Part shown: positions 20,155 through 29,094 of the stretch, piece by piece | How positions within the stretch are numbered: the stretch's first letter is position 1 | How the letters are laid out: each line of letters starts with the position of its first letter | NCBI RefSeq assembly: GCF_019511525.1 | Contig: NZ_JAEUAT010000004.1 | Coordinates: 310,001 to 374,000, forward strand | Length of the DNA: 64,000 bases | Source: Rhizobium cauense | GTDB lineage: Bacteria; Pseudomonadota; Alphaproteobacteria; Rhizobiales; Rhizobiaceae | Direction: 5' to 3' | Notes under the pieces: model-generated | What the model saw: the letters and a program-made list of their open reading frames with translations, nothing else | Database searches by the model: none | What the model was told of the DNA's origin: nothing | Made by a program: the position numbers and the translations under genes

Positions 20155-20877
20155 GTGAGTCAGCGAGACCTAATGAGCCAACCCATCGAACAGATCGTAC
20201 GCCGAAAGCTGTCGGACGAGGTTTTTGACAGACTTGAACGGATGATTACGTCGGGCGAATTGCAGCCCGGCGACGAAATGCCTTCCGAACGCGTGCTAAT
20301 GGAGCGCTTTGGGGTCGGTCGTCCGGCGATCCGTGAAGCGATGCAATCCCTTGCCAACAAAGGCCTCGTAAACATTTCGCACGGAGAGCGCGCAAAGGTT
20401 TTGAAGCTGACGGCCAAGTCAATATTTCAGCAGGTCGACCTGACGGCGAAGATCATGCTCTCGCAATCAACAGACTCTCTCGAGCAGCTGAAGAGTGCGC
20501 GCATATTTTTCGAGCGAGGCATGGCCCGGGAAGCCGCGCAGCGGGCCTCAGCAAATGACATCAGCGATCTCAGGAAGATAATAGAGCGCCAACGAAACTC
20601 CCTCGGCCGAGCGGAAGAGTTCATAAATGCGGATATGGGTTTTCACACCCGCATCGCTCAGATTTCAGGCAATCCTATCTACGTGGCTGTCAGCGAAGCA
20701 ATGCTCGCCTGGCTAAAGGAATACCATACGGAAATGCTGATCTGGACGGGCAAGGAGAAGTTCACCTTGGCGGAACACGAGGAAATCGTGAATCGTCTCG
20801 AGGCCAATGACGTCGACGGTTCGGAAATGGCGATCCTCAAGCATCTTGAGCGCTCGAGTGCCCTCTACGCGAAATGA
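20155..20877 (+). CDS. GntR-family regulator, FadR/FCD type, of the apiose regulon
   Basis: A 240 aa regulator. The winged helix-turn-helix covers residues ~10-80 (GELQPGDEMPSERVLMERFG, then RPAIREAMQSLANKGLV), and the FCD ligand domain covers ~90-235 with metal/ligand histidines in DMGFHTRIAQISGN and AEHEEIV. The start is GTG 20155, with GGAGGGGG about six bases upstream. It is divergent from oiaX, and its own control region carries the motif repeated at 6307 and 16118. It is probably a repressor released by an apiose-pathway intermediate such as an acid sugar; the effector is unknown. Confidence 0.88.
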   Translation: MSQRDLMSQPIEQIVRRKLSDEVFDRLERMITSGELQPGDEMPSERVLMERFGVGRPAIREAMQSLANKGLVNISHGERAKVLKLTAKSIFQQVDLTAKIMLSQSTDSLEQLKSARIFFERGMAREAAQRASANDISDLRKIIERQRNSLGRAEEFINADMGFHTRIAQISGNPIYVAVSEAMLAWLKEYHTEMLIWTGKEKFTLAEHEEIVNRLEANDVDGSEMAILKHLERSSALYAK

Positions 20878-20917
20878 CGCTATGGCAGAGGCGCGCCCGT
20901 CAGGCCGTTCTCACTGG

Positions 20918-21092
20918 CTAGCCCGATTGTCGCCCAATCAGCGTTGTCGCAACCACTGCCCGGACGACGACGTCGGGCAACGGTAACGCGGCTGATCTCT
21001 CGACCAATTTCATACATTCCTCGCCGCTGGCGTCTTCGCTTGCTCGACAGACGTTAGTGGTGGCGCCAGAAGACGAGCTGTATTGTCACGAA
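20918..21092 (-). pseudogene. Frameshifted C-terminal remnant of a LacI-family regulator
   Basis: Read on the minus strand, the segment ending at a TAG at 20918 gives GEECMKLVERSA and then VVVRAVVATTLIGRQSG, the pattern of a LacI-family C terminus. Just upstream, in the neighbouring frame, is ARLLAPPLTSVEQ, the conserved hinge motif that comes before it in such proteins. One frameshift near 21040 is needed to join them. No DNA-binding part was found. I read it as the tail of a decayed regulator, now beside the live GntR gene. Confidence 0.45.
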
Positions 21093-21384
21093 AAATCATC
21101 GGCGCTCATCGCACGCGGAAGGTTCAGGAAGGATCGTAGGCCGAAATCAGAGGGGAGTATCGCAGAGCAGTACCCCGATGTGACTACGTTCATAGATGTC
21201 GTGGACAGCGCGGCTTTCCGGCCTGATTGGTTGGACCACCAACGCCAAACGATGACCGAGGGACCTTTCAAGCGGAATGCCTTGGATCGAGCCAGTCTCC
21301 AACCTCGTGATGAGGGGCGCGGATCAAGACTGACGCCGCCCTCGGCAAATAGGGACCCCGCCATACGAGCGGGGCCTTCGTGAC
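21093..21384. other. Gap between the regulator remnant and the HU gene
   Basis: No intact gene is visible. On the minus strand, 21147 to about 21320 is open and protein-like (ITRLETGSIQGIPLERS, then VHDIYERSHIGVLLCDTPL), bounded by in-frame stops and with no start codon. It looks like another gene fragment of unknown family. The last ~35 bases hold the HU terminator. Confidence 0.35.
21352..21376 (-). terminator. Rho-independent-like terminator of the HU gene
   Basis: CCCCGC (21356-21361) and GCGGGG (21369-21374) pair across a seven-base loop, directly after the HU stop at 21385. On the minus strand the stem is followed by TCCCTATTT, a short T-containing tail. Confidence 0.6.
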
Positions 21385-21663
21385 TTACTTGTTCAGTACG
21401 TCCTTCAGTGCCTTGGCAGGCTGGAAGGTCAGCTTCTTGGCCGCGGCAACCTTGATAGTTGCGCCCGTCGATGGATTGCGTGCCTCGCGCTCAGGTGTTG
21501 CCTTTACCTTGAACTTTCCAAACCCAGGCAGGGACGTCTCATTGCCTGCAACGGCGGCGCTTGTGATGGAGGCGATCACGGCTTCAACGATTGCTTTGCC
21601 CTGTGCCTTTGTTAGCCCATGCTCGGTGGCGATCTTGTCGGCGATTTCATTTGTGGTTGTCAT
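21385..21663 (-). CDS. HU family DNA-binding protein
   Basis: A 92 aa histone-like protein with the full HU pattern: TTTNEIADKIATEHGLTKAQ at the N terminus, FGKFKVKATPEREARNPSTG around the DNA-binding arm, and a C-terminal helix KALKDVLNK. The start is ATG 21663, after GGAG at six bases; the frame is open a little further. HU bends and packs DNA and helps replication and recombination. It is monocistronic here, with its own terminator, and is separated from the conjugation genes by 289 bases. Confidence 0.93.
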   Translation of the reverse strand: MTTTNEIADKIATEHGLTKAQGKAIVEAVIASITSAAVAGNETSLPGFGKFKVKATPEREARNPSTGATIKVAAAKKLTFQPAKALKDVLNK

Positions 21664-21952
21664 TGTCGTCTCCGTATTACTGATACGAGAATCCCTGCCA
21701 CCTGTTCCGGTCGCTGTCATTGACGCGTCGCAGTAAAAGCGGGCAAGAGTGCCAGATTTCCACAGCTTCCGACAGAAAACTCACTGACTCGACAACCCTT
21801 TGGCCCATCCTGAAGGGAACAAGCGCGCAAGATGACTATGGCCACGCCCCTAACTTCTGGGTGAAAAAGGTTGATCGATCGAAAGCGAGAAAGGTCCACT
21901 TTTAAGAGCGGTCGTCGCGCTCGGTAAGATGGGCGTTGCTGATGCCAGCTCC

Positions 21953-23629
21953 TCAGTTTCGCACGCCGTCGAACAGTCCTGCAAATTCCCGGTCGCCGTA
22001 GTATCGCAACTTCTGCGCCACGATCGGCCGTTGCCCTGCAATGAACAGAAGCTCGACACCAGAAGGCAGATTGCGAACCTCGTCCGGGGTGAGAAGCGGA
22101 CGGGCGACATGCTGCTCGGCGAAGGACAGGCTGGTTCTTTCTGGATCGAGGGCCCGAGCGGTCGTATTGAATACAACGGTCTCCTGGCCAAGGAGATCCG
22201 AGTAGAGCTGGGCACTGTCGTGATCGTTGACGCCAAAGACCTGCAAGACGCCGGCATTCGACAGAAACGTGCCAGCGCGCTGACCATAGGTAGCTCGCAA
22301 CTGGTGGATATCCTGAACGATCGGCCAAAGCTGAACACCGTAACCTGCCATCAATCCCATTGCACTTTCGATCGACGCCAGATGACCAAGAGCTGCAAAT
22401 TCGTCGAGAAGATAGAGAACGGGTGCGGCCGAGGCGCGCGGCGACGTGCATGCCATTTCGGTCAGGCTTTGCGAGATCAACAGGCGGAGCCAGCGTGAAT
22501 AGGCTGCAAGCCTGTCTGGTGGCAACACGAGGAAGACGGTCGCGTTGTCTCCCTTCAAATCTCCGAAGTAGAAATCCGACCGCGACAGCACATCGGTCAT
22601 GCGTGGGCTGTCGAGAAAATGCGTGTGTCTTTGTGCAGTGGAAAGCACGCCGCTCGCTTCACGATCCGATTTACCAAGATACCGGTTAGCAGCACGCGCA
22701 ATCAGTCCATTGACCGCGTCACTCCTTTGCATGTCGTCGAGTACCGCTCGGAAGTCACCTGGTGCAAGGGTGAGATAGCTTCTCAGGACCGTCAGTGTGC
22801 GGCGGTCCTCTGGCTGGCTCGCAACAACATGAAGCATCATCCCTGCGATCAGCGCCTTTGCCTCCTCATTCCAGTGGGCATCGCCGGAAAGTCCTGGCTC
22901 GTCGAACACAAGCGCGTCGGCGAGTGTCGACGCGTTTTCGGCGACGTCGATGCTGTCAGGGTCAAAACGACAGAGGGGATTGAAGGCCGCAGAGGGTTTG
23001 CCGGCGATACCAAATGGATCAAGGATATGTACCGGACCGAATCGCAATCGCGCATCAGCAGATATTGTTGCGTTCTCCCCTTTCGGGTCGACGCAAATTA
23101 TAGAGCGATCAGCTGTCAGGAGGTTCGGGATGATCGTCCCAACCCCTTTGCCGCTTCGCGTTGGGGCCATGGTAAGCAGGTGTGCCGGGCCGTCATATCG
23201 GATGAGCCGTCCTGAGCTCGGTGCGCGGCCGATGAGCAAGCCATGGCCAGACCTTGTCAAGGGTTTGATTTCTCGCCTACTGGCAAAGCGCGCGGTTCCG
23301 TGGGTGTGCTCATTAGTGCTTCCGAAATGAATGATCAGAGGCGCAAAGAGCATTCGGAAGAATAGGACGACGGCAAACAGTGAGAATACGCAATGGCCAA
23401 GAATGAATACAATGCCGCCTTCGCTACTGCCGAGGACTTTGAGGGTCAGATAGTCGATTCCAAATGCAACGGTCAGCGTGACGAATGCATAGCTCAACAC
23501 CCCCAATACGAACACTTTGGCATACCGAAGCGGGAAAACGACCAGTGATACGATTGCCCATATTGGGTCTCGAGCAGCAGTGCGTAACATGTTGATGATA
23601 GCGCGTTTAACAAGAGCTATTTGATTCAT
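21953..23629 (-). CDS. traG: Conjugative coupling protein, VirD4/TraG family
   Basis: A 558 aa inner-membrane ATPase. Two to three membrane spans lie in residues ~15-100. Walker A is APTRSGKGVGT near 157, and Walker B is VLYLLDEFAALGH near 400. Other family blocks are ICVDPKGEN and HWNEEAKALIAGM. It brings the relaxase-DNA complex to a type IV secretion channel. It overlaps the traD-like gene by four bases. It is somewhat shorter than the ~640 aa of Ti-plasmid TraG. No secretion-channel genes or relaxase are in the window, so it may serve mobilisation in trans or be a leftover. Confidence 0.9.
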   Translation of the reverse strand: MNQIALVKRAIINMLRTAARDPIWAIVSLVVFPLRYAKVFVLGVLSYAFVTLTVAFGIDYLTLKVLGSSEGGIVFILGHCVFSLFAVVLFFRMLFAPLIIHFGSTNEHTHGTARFASRREIKPLTRSGHGLLIGRAPSSGRLIRYDGPAHLLTMAPTRSGKGVGTIIPNLLTADRSIICVDPKGENATISADARLRFGPVHILDPFGIAGKPSAAFNPLCRFDPDSIDVAENASTLADALVFDEPGLSGDAHWNEEAKALIAGMMLHVVASQPEDRRTLTVLRSYLTLAPGDFRAVLDDMQRSDAVNGLIARAANRYLGKSDREASGVLSTAQRHTHFLDSPRMTDVLSRSDFYFGDLKGDNATVFLVLPPDRLAAYSRWLRLLISQSLTEMACTSPRASAAPVLYLLDEFAALGHLASIESAMGLMAGYGVQLWPIVQDIHQLRATYGQRAGTFLSNAGVLQVFGVNDHDSAQLYSDLLGQETVVFNTTARALDPERTSLSFAEQHVARPLLTPDEVRNLPSGVELLFIAGQRPIVAQKLRYYGDREFAGLFDGVRN

Positions 23630-23928
23630 CGTTCCATATCGCCCTGATGGGTGTTTGCGAACGCAGGTGGCTTTGCGAGCAAATCCGCAAACAGCTCTTT
23701 GTCCGCGTCCCGGACCAGGAATCTCGGAAGCTCAAATTTCAGCCATCGGGCCAGCCCACCAGCGACCTGCAGATCGGGGTCGTTCTCCAGCCGGTGCAGC
23801 ACCAGCGCGCCAATCAGCACCTTGCGCCGCGTATCCATGGCACGCTCCTGCTTGCTGAGGCGCATTTGCAGAGTCTTTCGCTGTGCTTCCAGTTGGGCCA
23901 GCCGTTCACTGATTGTCTTGCGTGCCAC
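23626..23928 (-). CDS. TraD-like conjugal transfer accessory protein
   Basis: A 100 aa basic, helical protein. Residues ~1-35 (ERLAQLEAQRKTLQMRLSKQ) should form a coiled coil, followed by RRKVLIGALVLHRLE, which resembles the small TraD/MobC-type proteins of rhizobial relaxosomes. I use GTG 23928, which follows GGGGAACGATC; the frame runs further into non-coding sequence. It precedes traG with a four-base overlap, as traD does in the traCDG operons. It probably helps relaxase or coupling-protein action at oriT. Confidence 0.65.
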   Translation of the reverse strand: MARKTISERLAQLEAQRKTLQMRLSKQERAMDTRRKVLIGALVLHRLENDPDLQVAGGLARWLKFELPRFLVRDADKELFADLLAKPPAFANTHQGDMER

Positions 23929-24010
23929 GACGATCGTTCCCCTTGTCGGTACGGGTGCGATCGACGACGAGGCACCGGAACGATGCGCACGCACGATCAC
24001 ATGCGCCAAT

Positions 24011-24032
24011 CTTGCGCTCGGCAAGTGCGCCG
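24011..24032. other. Candidate origin of transfer (oriT), IncQ/Ti-like
   Basis: CTTGC-GCTCG-GCAAG is a 5-bp inverted repeat (24011-24025) running directly into AAGTGCGCC. A hairpin followed by AAGTGCGCC or AAATGCGCC is the layout of the RSF1010 and Ti-plasmid nick regions. It is about 80 bases upstream of the traD-like gene, the expected position. The match is short and was judged by eye. Confidence 0.4.
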
Positions 24033-24580
24033 AAACAACTGGCAAAAATGCTAGGAGTGGATACCGATAGGTGCGTGCCCGTTAGCCTCTTGCACCGGCA
24101 TCATCGCAGACGCTTAGATCACAATCCGGCCATACGGTTGCATGCAATTTTTGCGTCGCGCGGTCATGCGAATTCGGCCCGATGCTCGGTGCTGAGGTCA
24201 GATGGAAAATCCTCAGGCAACCAGCGGATCAGCGCAATAGGCTCGTTACCAACGCTCCTTCGCTCTTACCTGAGGACCATGCCGTCTGTTAATCAATCTC
24301 AGCTGTGGCTGTATACGAACTGTTCGATGCACCGTAGGCAGCGAGCATTTCGGACCACAATGAACGCGATCGTGCTGCGGGCAACCGATGCGAAGGCCGA
24401 TGGCGATGGATGGTAGGGCGGTCGGCATTTGTAGACGCCGCAGCAAAACAAACCGGCGGGCGCCAAATCAACGCAGGGCCAACGTGCCCGTCTTCCATTC
24501 GCGAAAAGCCCTCGAGCACCGACAATGGCCATCGCGATCTGTTGCCCTGCGTGGTTTCAGGGCTCCGGCAAAACATTCCC

Positions 24581-24626
24581 AAATGTCGAAAGCCTTATGC
24601 AGAACGGCATCAGGCTTTTGGCATTT
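24581..24626 (-). terminator. Long inverted repeat downstream of dadA
   Basis: AAATGTCGAAAGCCT (24581-24595) and AGGCTTTTGGCATTT (24612-24626) pair at 13 of 15 positions around a 16-base loop. It lies 22 bases beyond the dadA stop and is a likely transcript end for the leftward racemase-dadA message. Confidence 0.5.
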
Positions 24627-24647
24627 CGACGGTGGACTATAGAGCCC

Positions 24648-25898
24648 TCAGGTGTAGCGGGCGATCGCAAGGTCGGTGGCGTCAATCTCCGTTTTGCGGC
24701 CACTGACGAGGTCGGCGATAACGCGGGCGGAGCCAGAGCTCATCGTCCACCCAAGCGTGCCGTGTCCGGTGTTGAGGTAGAGACCGGAGACACTTGTCGG
24801 ACCTATGACGGGCGTGCCATCGGGTGTCATCGGGCGAAGGCCAGACCAGAAGCTTGCTTTTGAGACGTCTCCGCCGGGGAACAGGTCGGTGACGGAATGT
24901 TGGAGTGTAAGGCGACGGGGCTCGCCGAGATCGTTGGTGTAACCGGATATTTCCGCCATGCCGCCGACACGGATACGGTCCCCAAGGCGGGTTATGGCAA
25001 TCTTGAAGGTCTCGTCCATGACGGTCGATTCCGGCGCACGCGCGGCGTCTGTGATCGGGATCGTCAACGAGTAGCCTTTGACCGGATAGACCGGAAGGCG
25101 AATGCCGTGCGGCCGGACGAGGAGTGGCGAGAAGCTGCCGAGCGCTACAACTACCGCGTCGGCCTGCGTCGTTCCGTGCGCAGTTACCACGCCGCGTACG
25201 CGGCCAGCCTCCACGTCAAGTCCGCGGACAATGCTCCCGTAGCGGAAGCGGACGCCGAGTTCCACCGCCTTCTTGGCCAAGGCATTGGTGAACTTGAAGC
25301 AATCACCTGTCTCGTCCTTGGGGGTCAGTAGACCGCCGACGATCTTTTCGCGCACATGTTTCAGCGCCGGCTCGACCCTGATGCAGCCATCGCGATCAAG
25401 AACCTCGTAAGGAATGCCGTCGGCGCCGAGCGCCTTGACGTCCTTGCCCGAGGCGTCGAGCTGCTGCTGCGTACGAAACAGTTGCAGCGTACCCTGCATC
25501 CGCTCGTCATAGGAGATACCCGTTTCCGCCCGCAGGATAGCGAGCGAAGTGCGGCTGTAGTCGGCCAGGCGAAGCATGCGGCTCTTGTTGATCGCATAGC
25601 GTCTGGACGTACAGTTGGAGAGCATCTTCACCATCCAGCCTAACATCGCCATGTCGACCTTGGGGCGCAGGATCAAAGGCGCGTGTTCCATGAACAGCCA
25701 TTTCATTGCCTTCATCGGAATGCCCGGTGCTGCCCAAGGCGAGCAGTAGCCAAAGGAGACTTCGCCGGCATTGGCGAAGCTCGTCTCCAGCGCAGGGCCC
25801 GGCTGTCGGTCGACGACCGTCACCTCATGGCCCGCCTTGGCAAGCTCATAGGCCGACGTTACGCCGACGATGCCGGCACCGAGAACGGTGACTTTCAT
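24648..25898 (-). CDS. dadA: D-amino acid dehydrogenase, small subunit type
   Basis: A 416 aa FAD enzyme. The dinucleotide motif is [20 protein letters not shown] at the N terminus, and [15 protein letters not shown] with [12 protein letters not shown] near the end is the DadA pattern. It oxidises D-alanine and similar D-amino acids to 2-oxo acids, ammonia and reduced quinone at the inner membrane. GAGGA precedes the ATG by five bases. It lies 24 bases after the alanine racemase gene, and an Lrp-type gene is divergent, giving the usual D-alanine catabolic unit (L-Ala to D-Ala to pyruvate). Confidence 0.93.
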   Translation of the reverse strand: MKVTVLGAGIVGVTSAYELAKAGHEVTVVDRQPGPALETSFANAGEVSFGYCSPWAAPGIPMKAMKWLFMEHAPLILRPKVDMAMLGWMVKMLSNCTSRRYAINKSRMLRLADYSRTSLAILRAETGISYDERMQGTLQLFRTQQQLDASGKDVKALGADGIPYEVLDRDGCIRVEPALKHVREKIVGGLLTPKDETGDCFKFTNALAKKAVELGVRFRYGSIVRGLDVEAGRVRGVVTAHGTTQADAVVVALGSFSPLLVRPHGIRLPVYPVKGYSLTIPITDAARAPESTVMDETFKIAITRLGDRIRVGGMAEISGYTNDLGEPRRLTLQHSVTDLFPGGDVSKASFWSGLRPMTPDGTPVIGPTSVSGLYLNTGHGTLGWTMSSGSARVIADLVSGRKTEIDATDLAIARYT

Positions 25899-25922
25899 GA
25901 TGTCCTCATTGCGTGCGAAAGT

Positions 25923-27056
25923 TTATCGGTAATGCCGGTCATATCGATCTCCAAGACCGGTCAGAATTTCGTAGGAAATGGTGCCGGCGTCTCTCGCGAT
26001 ATCTTCCAGAGTCTGGTTAGGGCCGAGGACTTCCACCAGGCTGCCGAGTGAAAGCCGACCGGCAGGAAGCGCGGTGACATCAATCGTAACGCTGTCCATG
26101 GAAACGCGGCCAACAATCGGTAGGCGCACACCGTCGCAGTAAAGGGCTCCTTTGCCGCTGAGACTACGCGGAAGGCCGTCGGCATAACCGGCAGCGACGG
26201 TCGCGAGACGGGTTTCAACGGATGCGACATGAGTGCCGCCATAACCGACGCGCGCACCCGCTGGCACAGTGCGCAACTGCACGATGGCGACCTCGAGCTG
26301 CACGACTTGCTCCATCGGGTTGGGCACGCCCGCCGTTGGCGCGCCGCCATAAAGCGCGATGCCGGGGCGAGCAAGCACGCCATGGTAATTGCTACCGAGG
26401 AATACACCACCAGAGTTGGCAAAGCAGATGTCGAATCCAGCGAACTCCTGTGCAATTCGCGTCATCTCTGCGAGTTGGTCGCCGTTCTGTCCGCTCTCAA
26501 AATCGTCGGCGGATGCAAGGTGGCTCATGATGAAGAGGACTTCGACCGTACCTCCCATTCCAAGCGCCGCGGCGACAGCCCCACGCTCCTCCGGCGGCAG
26601 GCCGAGCCGCGACATGCCGGTATCGAATTGAAGCACGGCGGGCAACCTGCGACCCAGCGTCTGCGCCTGCGTTGACCATCGTTGCCACTGTTCCAAGGAG
26701 TTGATGACGGGGACGATGCCTTCCCGCGCGCAATCTGGTTCGTTGCCAGGTTGCAGGCCATTCAACACGAATATCAGCGCGTCCTTGTCCAAATGTGGTC
26801 GCAACCGAACCGCCTCGACAAACTGGGCGGTAAAGAAATGCCGGCAGCCCCTGGCGTAGAGCGTGGCGCCGATCTTTGAGGCACCAAGTCCATAGGCGTC
26901 GGCCTTGACAACGGCCGCTGCGCGCGCCGGTGCCACTTCCTTCGCCAGCCTTTCATAGTTGCGCTCAAGAGCGGCGAGATTGATGGTCAGATAGCCGCAG
27001 GCCCCGCTCGTGCGGGTTGTCCTACTAGGCCCGTCCTCCCCAAGAGCAGTATCCAT
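25923..27056 (-). CDS. dadX: Alanine racemase, catabolic type
   Basis: A 377 aa PLP enzyme. The PLP lysine is in AVVKADAYGLGASKIG near residue 50, and the catalytic tyrosine is in VGYGGTHVAS. RVSMDSVTIDVT is the typical C-terminal motif. A ~20 residue N-terminal extension rich in Gly, Ser, Thr and Arg comes before the conserved start; GGAGG lies seven bases before the ATG at 27056, which supports it. It interconverts L- and D-alanine and feeds DadA downstream. I name it dadX because of the dadA neighbour; a biosynthetic alr copy would probably be elsewhere. Confidence 0.92.
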   Translation of the reverse strand: MDTALGEDGPSRTTRTSGACGYLTINLAALERNYERLAKEVAPARAAAVVKADAYGLGASKIGATLYARGCRHFFTAQFVEAVRLRPHLDKDALIFVLNGLQPGNEPDCAREGIVPVINSLEQWQRWSTQAQTLGRRLPAVLQFDTGMSRLGLPPEERGAVAAALGMGGTVEVLFIMSHLASADDFESGQNGDQLAEMTRIAQEFAGFDICFANSGGVFLGSNYHGVLARPGIALYGGAPTAGVPNPMEQVVQLEVAIVQLRTVPAGARVGYGGTHVASVETRLATVAAGYADGLPRSLSGKGALYCDGVRLPIVGRVSMDSVTIDVTALPAGRLSLGSLVEVLGPNQTLEDIARDAGTISYEILTGLGDRYDRHYR

Positions 27057-27181
27057 GTGGCGCCTCCGATTTCATGCTGAGCCTATTGAAACGATCGTGA
27101 AATTGCCGAGGAAAGAGTGATTGATAATTGTGTGTATTCATGATCATTGAATGAAAAGACGACAATTTGGAATAATCTGCA
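27057..27181. promoter_or_regulatory. Divergent dadX/Lrp control region
   Basis: 125 bases between the racemase and the regulator gene, with an AT-rich core around 27118-27178 (ATTGTGTGTATTCATGATCATTG). Lrp/AsnC proteins bind such loosely conserved AT-rich sites, and this is the expected place for control of both genes. Confidence 0.5.
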
Positions 27182-27646
27182 ATGACTGGTGTAGATGCGA
27201 TAGACCGCAACATCCTTCGACTGCTGCGGCTAGATGCGCGAACCAGCAATGCCCGGCTGGCGAGCGAAGTGGGGCTCTCGCCGTCGGCCTGCCTCAGGCG
27301 CATAAAGCTGATGGAGCAGGCCGGAGTTATCAGAGGCTACACTACGCTGGTGGATACGTCGAACGTCGAGACGACCATTGCGGTGATCATCAACATCACG
27401 CTCGACCGTCAAACGGAGGATTATCTCGACCGTTTTGAAGCAGCTGTGCGGCGACACCCCGAGATCAAGGAGTGTTTCCTAATGACCGGAGGGTCGGACT
27501 ATTTGCTGCGCGTCGAAGTCGCCAATGCCGGAGAATTCGAGCGCATCCACAAGGAAATTCTCTCGGCCTTGCCAGGGGTTTCGCGCATTCATTCAAGTTT
27601 TTCGATTCGCAATGTGCTCGCAACCCGGCCCAAGGCACGTCGTTAG
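27182..27646 (+). CDS. Lrp/AsnC family regulator of D-alanine catabolism
   Basis: A 154 aa regulator. The helix-turn-helix is NARLASEVGLSPSACLRRIK near residues 24-43, and the RAM (ligand-binding) domain follows with VVDTSNVETTIAV-like text and GGSDYLLRVEVANAGEFERI. It is divergent from dadX-dadA, the same layout as dadR in Pseudomonas and rhizobia. It probably activates the operon with alanine as effector. Length and domain order are normal. Confidence 0.9.
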   Translation: MTGVDAIDRNILRLLRLDARTSNARLASEVGLSPSACLRRIKLMEQAGVIRGYTTLVDTSNVETTIAVIINITLDRQTEDYLDRFEAAVRRHPEIKECFLMTGGSDYLLRVEVANAGEFERIHKEILSALPGVSRIHSSFSIRNVLATRPKARR

Positions 27647-27870
27647 GCGTCCGTCTTTGCACCTTGCCAGATCTGTGCCCTTGGAGGCTGAAAAAGCCGG
27701 TCGCGACATGACAGTTCTTTGAGCTACCGTATGCAGAACATGATCATGACGGCGTAACCGGCGATTTTTGGAAGTTGGCAACATGAACTGCTCGTTCATG
27801 TGGGCTTCATCAGGCGATTGCTACCGTGGGTTCGTCGTCAACTGCAATGAATCACCAGGACAATTCAGCA

Positions 27871-28989
27871 ATGTATCATCCTGCCGCACTATCGGCCGGC
27901 CGCGATCCGCGCCTTGATTTCTTCCGTGGCCTTGCTCTGGTTATGATCTTCATCAACCACGTGCCAGGCAACATGCTGGAAGGGGCTACGTCGAAGAACT
28001 TCGGTTTCACGGATGCTGCCGAAGCTTTCGTCCTGATGTCAGGCATGTCGGCTGGTCTCGCCTATTCGAGTGTTTACGCGCGTGATCGAGTCCATGCGAT
28101 TGCCGGCATCTTGCGTCGTGCGGGCAGGCTTTACAGCGTTCATTTGCTAACGACTGTGCTGGCAGTCGTCATTCTCATGGCCGGCCACAATTATTTGGGG
28201 ACAACCGCGCTTTCGGAACGCGTTAATATGGTGTCCTATCTGGAAGCTCCGTGGACGACCGCCTTGGGCGTACTTTCGATGACGCACCAGCTCGGCTACT
28301 TCAACATCCTTCCGCTCTACATGGTGCTGCTGGCGGCGACACCAGTTTTTCTCGCCCTAGCCTCCCATAGTCGGGCTGCTTTGCTGGGTGTATCGGTATC
28401 GATCTGGGCGGTCGCTGGACTGAACAATATCAATCTTCCAAATTTCCCTACCGAAGGCTTCTGGTTCCTGAATCCGTTCTCATGGCAGCTGATTTTCTGC
28501 GTGGGATTGTGCGCTGGTATCGCTTCAAAGAAGGGTGAGACGTTCGTTGGATACAGTCCGGTCCTGATGGCGGCTGCGATTGGATACCTTGTCTTTGCAG
28601 CATTCGTTATTCAGGGCCAACACTATGACCTGACCAACTGGGGTGATCATCCGGCTCTGCTTGTTGGTTTTGACAAGGGAATGCTGCCGCTTCCGAGATT
28701 ACTGCATATTCTTGCCTTGGCGTATGTGATCTCGCATTTCGCAAGCTTCCGCGCCATTGCTGGAAGTGCCAAGGCTGCCCCGGTGTCGTTGCTTGGAAAA
28801 CAGGGACTGGCTGTGTTCGCCTGGGGCTCGCTCGTATGCATCGCCCTTCAGGTTCTAAGAGATGCGTATGTGTTCTCTCCCGCCGTAGATCTCGCCACGC
28901 TCATGGCCGGCTTGGCAATTCAGTATGCAGTAGCCTCAAGACTGCAGGTCGAGAAAATGGCCGTACGAAATCATGTGCAGATCGCCTAG
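27871..28989 (+). CDS. OpgC-like membrane protein (acyltransferase-type)
   Basis: About 372 aa, with roughly ten hydrophobic helices. It starts RDPRLDFFRGLALVMIFINH, the signature of the OpgC family, whose first helix carries the conserved Asp-Phe-Arg-Gly and His. OpgC proteins add succinyl groups to osmoregulated periplasmic glucans; other members have unknown roles. The start is uncertain: GTG 27826, ATG 27847 or ATG 27871. The last has an AGGA upstream and the best fit to the family. It stands alone between the Lrp gene and the convergent DapA-like gene. Confidence 0.78.
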   Translation: MYHPAALSAGRDPRLDFFRGLALVMIFINHVPGNMLEGATSKNFGFTDAAEAFVLMSGMSAGLAYSSVYARDRVHAIAGILRRAGRLYSVHLLTTVLAVVILMAGHNYLGTTALSERVNMVSYLEAPWTTALGVLSMTHQLGYFNILPLYMVLLAATPVFLALASHSRAALLGVSVSIWAVAGLNNINLPNFPTEGFWFLNPFSWQLIFCVGLCAGIASKKGETFVGYSPVLMAAAIGYLVFAAFVIQGQHYDLTNWGDHPALLVGFDKGMLPLPRLLHILALAYVISHFASFRAIAGSAKAAPVSLLGKQGLAVFAWGSLVCIALQVLRDAYVFSPAVDLATLMAGLAIQYAVASRLQVEKMAVRNHVQIA

Positions 28990-29094
28990 CGGCTCGGGTA
29001 GTGCCGCCTGCAGTTGACCTGCCTGACCTGCTATTCGATCTCCCTCGGTCGAGCCTATGCCTGTTGGTCCACTCGCCATTCCTGATTGGCTTCA

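Larger units (their letters stand above)
23929..24647. other. Non-coding stretch upstream of the traD-like gene
   Basis: 719 bases with no credible gene on either strand; open frames here have poor codon use and no family match. It holds the oriT candidate (24011-24032) and a large inverted repeat near dadA (24581-24626). In rhizobial plasmids a divergent relaxase gene (traA) would be expected here; I see no trace of it. Confidence 0.5.

Noticed and set aside
21057-21383. A 108-codon plus-strand frame after the GntR gene
   Set aside because: No ribosome site or family match, and the minus strand here carries decayed regulator text instead.
21717-22451. A 244-codon minus-strand frame
   Set aside because: It overlaps the end of traG in another frame and has low-complexity Arg/Ser composition.
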